This document shows, piece after piece, positions 7,355 to 14,936 of a stretch of DNA of 23,983 nucleotides (its first letter is position 1; each line of letters starts with the position of its first letter). The DNA is taken from assembly GCA_003142355.1 (NCBI GenBank), contig PLMF01000319.1, forward strand, positions 1 to 23,983, read 5' to 3'. The stretch is from Bryobacterales bacterium. Lineage in GTDB: Bacteria; Acidobacteriota; Terriglobia; Bryobacterales; Bryobacteraceae. Below the pieces are notes generated by a model, which was given only the letters and a program-made list of their open reading frames with translations, made no database searches and was not told where the DNA came from. The position numbers were made by a program, and so were the translations under genes.

Positions 7355-9081
7355 TCACAAGAATCGTGCTTGATAGTTTCAAACGATTTCAGTCGCAATC
7401 GTTCGATGTAGATGACGACGTGGTTCTGGCTGGTCCAAACAACTCCGGCAAGACGACGTTGCTGCAAGCCGTAGCGGTCTGGAATCTGGCGTTGCAGCGA
7501 TGGATGGCGGGGCACGCGGAGTCGTCCAAAGCCAAGCAGAGAACCGGCGTTCCCATTTCCCGCGGTGACTTTACAGCCATTCCTTTGCGCGAGATGGACC
7601 TGCTGTGGTTTGATCGCGATACGGCTTACAGCCAAGGAGAGAAAGATGGGATGGCGCCCGGTGCACCAAAATTGGCGGCCATCACGCTCTATGGAAGGAA
7701 TCCGGGGCAAGACGAATGGCACCTGACCGTTACTTTGCGCTACACAAACAAAGAGCAGATTTACGTCAAATTGGCGGATAATGCAGGCAATATCATCAGC
7801 GATGTTCCGGCGGCGGCCCGCGATGTCAAAATCGTCCATGTGCCACCCTTCTCCGGTATCGGCGCGGAAGAGACCGGACTCCAACTAGGGTTTCAGAATC
7901 GCCTTGTTGGGCAGGGGAAGCCGGGAGACATACTGCGCAACCTTCTTCTTGAAGTCTATCGCACAGACCAGCAGGAGAAGACCGGCCACTGGCGGGCCCT
8001 GACCGAGGACGTTTTCGGCCTTTTCAGTTATCGAATCAAGGAACCTCAGTACGCAGAGGCAGCCGACCCTTTCATCCGGGTCGAATACACTCACGGCGAG
8101 ACAAAGACGGCCTTCGACATTGCCTCCGCGGGTAGCGGGTTCCATCAGGTCCTGACATTGCTTGGCTTTTTCTATACACGGTCCGCCTCGGTGCTGCTGC
8201 TCGATGAGCCAGACGCTCACCTCCATGTGATCCTGCAACGCCAGGTGTACGACCTTCTGCGCACCGTCGCCCGCAAGCGGGCCTGCCAACTTCTGATCTC
8301 TACGCACTCGGAGATTCTCCTGGAGGATACAGGGCCGGAGCAAATTCTCTCTTTCTACGGCCACCCACATCGTCTGGCCATCGAAACCGACCGCGACCAG
8401 ATACGGGAGGCGCTGAAGCGGCTCTCCTCTCTGGATATCCTGGCCGCGGAGAACGGCCGGCATATTCTCTACGTCGAAGACGAGACCGATTTCAAAATTC
8501 TCGCGGCGTTTGCCCGCATTCTCAATCACCCCTTCGCGCGCTTCGCGGACTCCCCTTTTGTCTGCCCCATTCATGGGCGCGATGCTCGTGAAGCAAAAGC
8601 TCACTTCTTCGGCCTTAAGGCGATTTCACCGGCGATAAAGGGTGTTCTACTGTTAGACGGGGACAACCGGAACCTGCCCGACCGCGAGATTGCCGCGGAC
8701 AACCTTACGCTCTTGCGGTGGCGGCGCTACGAGATCGAGAACTACCTTCTCTATCCAGAAGCTCTCTCGCGGTTTGTTGCCGGGCCTAAGCCGGATCTGT
8801 TTTCCATCGATAACCGGATGTGGGCGGAGGAGTTCATGAAGGAGAACTTTCCCCCGCCCACTTTCAAGGACCCACTCAAGGACAGCGATTACTTGATCTC
8901 CACCCCGGCCAGCAAATCCATCCTGCCCGGCTTGCTGGAGCGGGCCGAGTGCCGGCTGTCAAAAAAGGACTACTTCCAGATTGCGGCCCAGATGAAGGCG
9001 GAGGAAATCCACCCCGAGGTCATTGAGAAGCTCGATGCCATGGCCGCGATCCTGAACGAAGGACTTGCCAATGGCGGATGA
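7351..9081 (+). CDS. OLD-family ATPase with TOPRIM nuclease domain
   Basis: A 576-residue protein. The N-terminal ABC-type ATPase has Walker A GPNNSGKTT (28-36), a signature-like AGSGFHQVLTLLGF, Walker B VLLLDEPDAHLH (281-292) and an H-loop LLISTHSEILL. The C-terminal TOPRIM part has the catalytic glutamate in ILYVEDETDF (E376) and the metal pair in LLLDGDNRNLP (D436, D438), followed by EIENYLL. This is the arrangement of OLD (overcoming lysogenization defect) nucleases, ATP-controlled metal-dependent DNA nucleases used in phage defence, including the Gabija type. There is no UvrD-like GajB neighbour, so it is not Gabija. It overlaps the helicase by 4 bases and the methylase by 11 bases. I infer it is the cutting effector of this operon. 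Confidence 0.87.
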   Translation: MITRIVLDSFKRFQSQSFDVDDDVVLAGPNNSGKTTLLQAVAVWNLALQRWMAGHAESSKAKQRTGVPISRGDFTAIPLREMDLLWFDRDTAYSQGEKDGMAPGAPKLAAITLYGRNPGQDEWHLTVTLRYTNKEQIYVKLADNAGNIISDVPAAARDVKIVHVPPFSGIGAEETGLQLGFQNRLVGQGKPGDILRNLLLEVYRTDQQEKTGHWRALTEDVFGLFSYRIKEPQYAEAADPFIRVEYTHGETKTAFDIASAGSGFHQVLTLLGFFYTRSASVLLLDEPDAHLHVILQRQVYDLLRTVARKRACQLLISTHSEILLEDTGPEQILSFYGHPHRLAIETDRDQIREALKRLSSLDILAAENGRHILYVEDETDFKILAAFARILNHPFARFADSPFVCPIHGRDAREAKAHFFGLKAISPAIKGVLLLDGDNRNLPDREIAADNLTLLRWRRYEIENYLLYPEALSRFVAGPKPDLFSIDNRMWAEEFMKENFPPPTFKDPLKDSDYLISTPASKSILPGLLERAECRLSKKDYFQIAAQMKAEEIHPEVIEKLDAMAAILNEGLANGG

Positions 9082-11959
9082 CAAACGCCTGATCGAAGAC
9101 TACCTGCCCATCGAGGCTATTTCCGCCGAGGCGTCGGGAGAACCGCGAACTAAGGGCCATATCTCAACGCTGCACATTTGGCGGGCGAGACGGCCGCTGG
9201 TTGCCTGCCGCGCCGCCGTCTATGGCGCGCTGGTCCCGGCTTCGCGGTTTGTGCCCAATAACGGGTCGGATGAGAAGAAGAAGTCTCTTGGCCGCGCCAA
9301 CTCCGCCAAGTTCGTGAAATCCCTCTGCCTGTACCCCGGCGAGCCGCGAATTATTCAGGAGGCTCAAAAGCATATCCTGATCGCCCATGCCGAACGGCTT
9401 TCGCGTGAACTTGGCAAGGCGGTTTCGCCAGACGACATCGCATCCGGTCACGCTCCGCGCCCACGTGTTCTCGATATGTTTGCCGGCGGCGGCGCGATCC
9501 CGCTGGAGGCGGCGCGGCTCGGTTGCGAAACCCACGCCCTTGAACTGAACCCTGTTGCCCATATTATCGAGCTTTGCTCCGTGACCTTTCCACAGCAGTT
9601 TGGTTCGGGATTGACCGATGACGTGGAGAGATGGGCACGCAAAGTTCTGGATGAGACCGCCAAGAGCGTTTCCGACCTTTTCGCTCGCATCCCCCGCTCG
9701 CCAGCCAGTCCGAGTTGGAAGGAGCAACGCCTCTTGCCGCCCGAGTCCTCCGCGCATCCGAGCGAGGATCTTTCCGTCGTTGCTTACTACTGGACACGCA
9801 CCGCGCAATGTCCCAATCCTTCTTGCCGCGGAACTGTCCCCCTGTATCGGCAGACATGGCTCCGAAGGAAAGAATCTGGCTACGTGGCCCTCAAACCCGA
9901 ACCAGATCATCAGCACAAAGTCGTGCGTTTTCGTGTTATCGAAGCGGCTTCCGAGGCCGGGCTTGGCTTTGATCCGACCGAGGGAAGCGAAAGCTCCGCG
10001 ACAGTCTGTCCATTCTGTAAGGCAGCGCTGGAAGGCGCGTATGTCCGCGCTTACGGCGACAACACCGGGTTCGGACAACAATTGATGTGCGTGATTGCGC
10101 TCAATCCGGAAAGCAGCGGAAAGCTCTACTTCACCGACGAGTCACTTGGAGCCGACGAAGTTGAACGACAGATCATCGCCGGGGAACGCGCCCGTTTGTT
10201 AGAAGAAGAGCTGGGCGATAGCAGTCTTGACGAACAAATACAGCCCACGGGCAACGCCGGTCTCGCTACCGGGAACAGTTATCTTTACGGTATCCACACG
10301 TTTCGCCAAATGTTCACTCCGCGCCAACGTCTCACGCTGTTGACCATGGCCCGCGAGATTCGGCGCGCATATGAGTTTATGCTCAAAGGCGGGATGCCGG
10401 CAGAACGTGCGAAGGCAGTCACAACCTGCCTGGGCCTTTGGCTCAGTAGGCTGACCGACAAATTCAACACACTGTCTCGCTGGAACAGTGTGGGCGAAAA
10501 AATAGAAAGTATTTCGTCGATGAAACGGTTCGCGATGATGTGGGATTATCCGGAGGTAAATATTTTTGGCGGCGGCAGCGGCGACGGGTGGAGTAATCTT
10601 ATGTTCATCACAGCTGCTATCCGGCAAGAAGGCACATATCGCCTACCCGCAAAATGCACCCGCGGCTCCGCAACACAGTTACCTTTTGGCGATGTCTTTT
10701 TTGATGCTGTCATTACAGACCCGCCGTATTACGACAATGAGAGCTACTCCGAGTTGTCCGATGTCTGCTACGTCTGGCTCCGCCCAGCCATCGGCTTTTT
10801 GTACCCGGAGCACTTTGCTGGGCAATTGACACCCAAGAAAAAGGAATGTGTCGCCGCCGCCTACAGGCAAGGCGGCAAGGTCGCCGCAAAGACATTTTAC
10901 GAGGACTGCCTGTTCCTGTCGCTCCAACAGGCTCATCGCGTCACCAAGCCCGGCGGCATCCTAGTCATGGTTTATGCCCACAAGACGACTCTCGGCTGGA
11001 GCACGCTGGTTGACGCCATTCGCCGTGCTGGATACGAGGTCAGCGAAGCGTGGCCGCTAGACACCGAGAAAAGAGGTCGCGCTGCGCATCAAACCGATGC
11101 TGCGCTAGCTTCCAGTATTTTCCTGGTCGCTCGTAAGCGGGGCGGTGTAGAGTTGGGCAACTACGAGGCAGTCCGATCCGAATTAGAAGAAATCATCCGC
11201 GAACGTGTGGAGACCCTTTGGGACATGGGCATCTCCGGTGCGGACCTGGTGATCGCTTGCGTCGGGGCAGGGCTGCGAGCGTTCACGAAATATGCCCGCG
11301 TGGAATATAGTAACGGCGAGGACGTCCCCGCCGAGCGGTTTCTGGCCGAGGTCGAAACGGCGGTCCTCGAAACCATCTTGGGCAAGCTCTCCAAGACCGT
11401 CGGCTCCAAAAGCGGCCAGACGAGCCTTGCCGGTCTCGACCCTGCCACACGGTTCTATGTTCTCTGGCGCTACACCTACGGCGCGACGGAACTGGACGCC
11501 GGTGAAGCGATCATCTTCGCCAACGGAACACACGTTGAACTGGATGGGCCGCATAGCCTTACCCAGGGCACCCGCGCCCTGCTGGAGAAGAAGAAGAGCA
11601 AGTACCGATTGCACGACTACACCGAGCGCGGCGACGAAAACGCCCTCGGCCAACCCGCTGAGGACGGCACTTCCGCACCGACCGTAGACGCTTTGCACAG
11701 GCTCCTATGGTTCCTGGAGCACAGGCCGCTCAAGGTCCCGGAGTTTCTGAACGAGGCCAAACCAAACGTGGAACAACTCCGGCTCGTGGCCCAAGCTCTT
11801 GGAGGTCCGGCGTTGAGCGGGAGCGAACTAGCCGATGTGTCGTCCACCGCCGAGCAATCGGCGCTGGGCAAGCTGCTGGCGAACTGGAGCGCGGTTATGG
11901 TCGGCAAGGCGGCAGTGGAAGATCGGCGCACAGGACAACAGCCACTCTTCAAGGCATAA
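9071..11959 (+). CDS. DUF1156 Zn-ribbon adenine-specific DNA methyltransferase
   Basis: A protein of about 962 residues, N-terminal DUF1156 (IEDYLPIEAIS, HIWRARRPLVACRAAVYGAL). SAM-binding motif I is LDMFAGGGAIPLE (from L134) and catalytic motif IV is TDPPYYDNESYSE (D550-Y553), which indicate amino-group (N6-adenine) methylation. Between them a zinc ribbon is formed by CPNPSC (C247, C252) and CPFC (C313, C316). It belongs to the COG1743 type, which includes PglXI-like methylases of some BREX types. The role is presumably to mark host DNA. ATG 9071 is chosen over TTG 9065 because AAGGA lies seven bases upstream. It overlaps the OLD gene by 11 bases, and the DUF499 gene follows after 10 bases. 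Confidence 0.9.
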   Translation: MADDKRLIEDYLPIEAISAEASGEPRTKGHISTLHIWRARRPLVACRAAVYGALVPASRFVPNNGSDEKKKSLGRANSAKFVKSLCLYPGEPRIIQEAQKHILIAHAERLSRELGKAVSPDDIASGHAPRPRVLDMFAGGGAIPLEAARLGCETHALELNPVAHIIELCSVTFPQQFGSGLTDDVERWARKVLDETAKSVSDLFARIPRSPASPSWKEQRLLPPESSAHPSEDLSVVAYYWTRTAQCPNPSCRGTVPLYRQTWLRRKESGYVALKPEPDHQHKVVRFRVIEAASEAGLGFDPTEGSESSATVCPFCKAALEGAYVRAYGDNTGFGQQLMCVIALNPESSGKLYFTDESLGADEVERQIIAGERARLLEEELGDSSLDEQIQPTGNAGLATGNSYLYGIHTFRQMFTPRQRLTLLTMAREIRRAYEFMLKGGMPAERAKAVTTCLGLWLSRLTDKFNTLSRWNSVGEKIESISSMKRFAMMWDYPEVNIFGGGSGDGWSNLMFITAAIRQEGTYRLPAKCTRGSATQLPFGDVFFDAVITDPPYYDNESYSELSDVCYVWLRPAIGFLYPEHFAGQLTPKKKECVAAAYRQGGKVAAKTFYEDCLFLSLQQAHRVTKPGGILVMVYAHKTTLGWSTLVDAIRRAGYEVSEAWPLDTEKRGRAAHQTDAALASSIFLVARKRGGVELGNYEAVRSELEEIIRERVETLWDMGISGADLVIACVGAGLRAFTKYARVEYSNGEDVPAERFLAEVETAVLETILGKLSKTVGSKSGQTSLAGLDPATRFYVLWRYTYGATELDAGEAIIFANGTHVELDGPHSLTQGTRALLEKKKSKYRLHDYTERGDENALGQPAEDGTSAPTVDALHRLLWFLEHRPLKVPEFLNEAKPNVEQLRLVAQALGGPALSGSELADVSSTAEQSALGKLLANWSAVMVGKAAVEDRRTGQQPLFKA

Positions 11960-11964
11960 GAGGA
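11959..11964 (+). promoter_or_regulatory. ribosome binding site that fixes the DUF499 start
   Basis: AGAGGA ends five bases before ATG 11970, partly inside the stop of the methylase gene. It argues for ATG 11970 rather than the far-upstream in-frame ATG at 11835, which lies inside the methylase gene and would add 45 residues of out-of-frame sequence. Confidence 0.7.
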
Positions 11965-11969
11965 ATGAC

Positions 11970-14810
11970 ATGAGCAACAATCCGAAGCCATGGATCGAGT
12001 CGGTGCACCTGCACCCCGACGTGTTGAAAGAGAATGCATCGACCGACATTTTCGCCCTGGATCTCGGCCCTCTGGCCGACGGGTCGGGAACGGTCGCGCC
12101 GGTGTACCGGGATGCCGAATCCTTCTTTCGGGCGTCGTGGGTGACCGCCGGGCTGAAATCGCTGCTCGACGAGGTACTGAGACGTCTGGCGGGCAAAGGC
12201 GGCGCCCCTGTTCTGAAACTGATGACGCCGTTCGGCGGCGGCAAGTCCCACACCATGGCCGCCTTGTTCCACGCGGCTGGAAATCGGAAGGCGTTGGATG
12301 TGTTACCAGAGGCGAAGGGACTGGAGAGTCCAACTGGAGTCCGGGTCGCCGTGGTGGATGGGCAGTTCTTCAACGCCCAACAAGGCAAGGAGTCCGACGG
12401 CGTCAGGGTGCAAACCCTGTGGGGTTGGCTGGCTCTCAAACTCGGCGGGAAGGCTGGATATGAGGCCATGCGCGCCAACGACGAAGCGCGCGTGTCTCCC
12501 GGTGGCGACGACCTGCTCAAACTTTTTGGCGACAAGCCGAACCTCATCCTTTTAGATGAAACGCTCGAATACCTCATCAATGCCGGTGGCGTGAAGGTCG
12601 TGAAGACCGATCTCCGCGAGCAGACTCTCAACTTCCTGAAGGATCTCGCGGTCGCAGCGGCCAACGCGCCGAGGACGGTGGTCCTGTTGTCCCTGCCATC
12701 CAGCCAGCCAAGCGAGACGCTACAGCACAGCCAACTTCTGCAGACACTGGATCACTTTGTCGGCCGCAAAGACGCTCTGCGCGAGCCAGTTGAACAAGAC
12801 GAGGTCTTCAGGGTCATCCAGCGCCGCTTGTTGGAGGAGATGCCCGAGGATGCGGTTGCGGGTGCTGCGGCGGCTGCATACCAGCAGATTTTTACGCAGA
12901 TGCGGAAGGCCTACGCGGGAAGTGCGGCGGAGGAGCAACAGGCCGCGGAAGAAGGCATCCAACTGCGGGACCGGATGCGGCTGGCCTATCCATTCCATCC
13001 GGCCTTGCTGGACCTGATGCGCCAACGCTGGGCCTCGTTACCCGAGTACCAACGGACGCGAGGCGCTTTGCGGTTTCTCGCGGCTTGTTTGCGGGCACAC
13101 AGCAAGGTCGGCAAGAGCGGCGTCGTACTCGGCCCAGGCGATGTGATGCTCAACGACCCCGAAGTCCGCAGGGCCTGCATCAAGGAACTCGGCCTGATGA
13201 ACCGATTTGACGCTGTTTTCCAGTCCGACCTGGTGGGCGCAAACTCGAAAGCCGGTAGCATCGATAAACTTCGCGCCAAGGCCAACCCGGCGGAAGTCGG
13301 GAAATCCATTGCCAGCCGTCTGGCCACCGCCATCTTTCTCTATTCGTTCGGCGGTCTGCGTCGTGAGGGCGCGGGCACTACGGAAGTGCTTCCTCCGGGC
13401 GTTTCGGAGTCCGACCTTCTCGCGGCCTGCGTCGGCCCGGACCTCGACAGTCTCACGGCAAAGGCGTGCTTGGGCGAACTCAGACAGGCGTGCCTTTATC
13501 TGCATTTCGACGGCGTGCGGTACTGCTTCAAGCAAGACCCGAACGTAACTCTGCTTATCGAACAAGAGGCGGATGCTGTCGCGCGCGATGAGGGCCTCGT
13601 GACCAGGCAGATCAAAGAAATGCTGGAGGAACGGCTGTCCGGACACCTTGCTGCTGTCCCCTGGCCTGAGACATCCGGAGGCATTCTCGACGAAGAGCCC
13701 CGCTTCCAGATTGCCTATTTACCCCTGGATTTCGCCACCAAGCCGGCTAAGGAGAAGGACGCTCTGGCGAGCGAACTTCTTGAGAAGTGCGGAAGTAAGC
13801 CGCGTATATACAAGAATGGCTTGGCCCTGGCGATTCCCGCCACGGACCAGACGGAAAGTCTGCGCCGCGAAGTCCGCTATTTTATTGCCGTCGACCGCGT
13901 CGGCAAGGCGGGTAAGAAGCACCAGCTCACCAAGGAACAGACTGACGAACTGCGGGAGCGCAAAGCCACGCACGCCAGTGCCGCCGAGTCCGCTTTTGTG
14001 AAACTCTACCCGGAAGTCTGGCTTCCCAAACTCGACCAGGGCGCGATTACCGTTGAGAAGATCGCGGTGGGCGGCCGGCCCCTCACAACCACTGTCAGCG
14101 AAAAGCACTTTGCCATGATCTTCGAGCGGAGCATGGAACTCCTGACGGTAGTGCAGTCGCGGGTCTTTACAAAGCTGAATCCGGTGAAGATCGTGGAACT
14201 GTTTAAGCTCGGAGAGGGGCAGCCGCCGCGGCTCGGCATTCGCTGTGCCGACGTGGTGAGCGGGTTTTACTCGTTTCTAGGCTACACACGGCTGACCAGC
14301 AAGGAGGTCGTGCAGAAGGCCATCGCGCGAGGCGTGCAGGAAGGGGTATTCGGGTATTGCGCCGGCGCCGTGCCTGCGCTTGATGCCGCCGGAAAGTATC
14401 AGGTTGCCCGAAACAAGGTGCGCCTTGATGTCTCCGTCGCAGATGACGAGGTCGACCTTGAATCCGGTTTCTTGATGCTCCCCCAGGCGATCCCAGCCGA
14501 GGCTGTACCTCCGCCCGGTCCCGGTCCCGGTCCTGTACCCTCGGGTCCAACACCCCCGCCAGGGGTCACGCCCCAGCCGGAAGCGGGATCCCAGTCACCA
14601 CTACCAGCGCCCGCCGATAAGGTCGTTCAATTGAGCTTCACCGCTAATCGCGACCAGCTTTACAACGCATGGAGCGCGGTCGCGAACCTTGCGGAAATGG
14701 CGGGAAAGGTTGAGGTTAGCATACGGGCTGAGTCGGAAAAGGGTTTTGACAAGAGCAAGCTGCAAAACGGCGTTCTTGAACCGCTGAGGGAAATCGAGTT
14801 GATCGACTGA
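11970..14810 (+). CDS. DUF499 P-loop ATPase (BrxC/PglY-like class)
   Basis: A protein of about 946 residues beginning MSNNPKPWIESVHLHPDVLK. Walker A is TPFGGGKSHTM (K92, S93) and Walker B is LILLDETLEYL (D196, E197), followed by STAND/AAA-like segments such as LLSLPSSQPS. The C-terminal part carries a proline-rich linker at about residues 845-880 (nucleotides about 14505-14610) joining a final small domain of about 75 residues. DUF499 ATPases are large defence-associated proteins; BrxC/PglY of BREX is of this class, and DUF499 with DUF1156 is a recurring defence-island pair. It is likely a DNA-bound ATP-driven sensor or assembly scaffold for the methylase and helicase. The gene is intact, 10 bases after the methylase. 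Confidence 0.87.
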   Translation: MSNNPKPWIESVHLHPDVLKENASTDIFALDLGPLADGSGTVAPVYRDAESFFRASWVTAGLKSLLDEVLRRLAGKGGAPVLKLMTPFGGGKSHTMAALFHAAGNRKALDVLPEAKGLESPTGVRVAVVDGQFFNAQQGKESDGVRVQTLWGWLALKLGGKAGYEAMRANDEARVSPGGDDLLKLFGDKPNLILLDETLEYLINAGGVKVVKTDLREQTLNFLKDLAVAAANAPRTVVLLSLPSSQPSETLQHSQLLQTLDHFVGRKDALREPVEQDEVFRVIQRRLLEEMPEDAVAGAAAAAYQQIFTQMRKAYAGSAAEEQQAAEEGIQLRDRMRLAYPFHPALLDLMRQRWASLPEYQRTRGALRFLAACLRAHSKVGKSGVVLGPGDVMLNDPEVRRACIKELGLMNRFDAVFQSDLVGANSKAGSIDKLRAKANPAEVGKSIASRLATAIFLYSFGGLRREGAGTTEVLPPGVSESDLLAACVGPDLDSLTAKACLGELRQACLYLHFDGVRYCFKQDPNVTLLIEQEADAVARDEGLVTRQIKEMLEERLSGHLAAVPWPETSGGILDEEPRFQIAYLPLDFATKPAKEKDALASELLEKCGSKPRIYKNGLALAIPATDQTESLRREVRYFIAVDRVGKAGKKHQLTKEQTDELRERKATHASAAESAFVKLYPEVWLPKLDQGAITVEKIAVGGRPLTTTVSEKHFAMIFERSMELLTVVQSRVFTKLNPVKIVELFKLGEGQPPRLGIRCADVVSGFYSFLGYTRLTSKEVVQKAIARGVQEGVFGYCAGAVPALDAAGKYQVARNKVRLDVSVADDEVDLESGFLMLPQAIPAEAVPPPGPGPGPVPSGPTPPPGVTPQPEAGSQSPLPAPADKVVQLSFTANRDQLYNAWSAVANLAEMAGKVEVSIRAESEKGFDKSKLQNGVLEPLREIELID

Positions 14811-14834
14811 AGTGCTATGCTGCCCGATTTAATC

Positions 14835-14868
14835 GATCCGGTTCGCCGGATCTGCCGGCGCACGCCGG
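14835..14868 (+). promoter_or_regulatory. two tandem hairpins in the DUF499-kinase spacer
   Basis: A perfect 7-bp stem GATCCGG/CCGGATC closes on a TTCG tetraloop (14835-14852), one of the most stable RNA loops. Two bases later CCGGC/GCCGG forms a 5-bp stem with a GCAC loop (14855-14868). There is no T-run after them, so this is not a standard intrinsic terminator. Position, between the ATPase stop at 14810 and the kinase start at 14937, suggests mRNA processing, 3'-end protection or attenuation that lowers kinase output relative to the upstream genes. Confidence 0.5.
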
Positions 14869-14936
14869 AAGACAGGAAGCCAACCCTGTCGAGTTTCGGC
14901 TGTTCGTGAGGTGAACGCTGGACGTTCCGATCAAAT

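Noticed and set aside
7351..9081. Calling the OLD-like gene a Gabija system
   Set aside because: Gabija needs a UvrD-like GajB directly next to GajA; the neighbours are an SNF2 helicase and a methylase.
11835..11969. Upstream extension of the DUF499 protein
   Set aside because: The added 45 residues lie inside the methylase gene in another frame and are Arg/Trp-rich; ATG 11970 has a good ribosome site.
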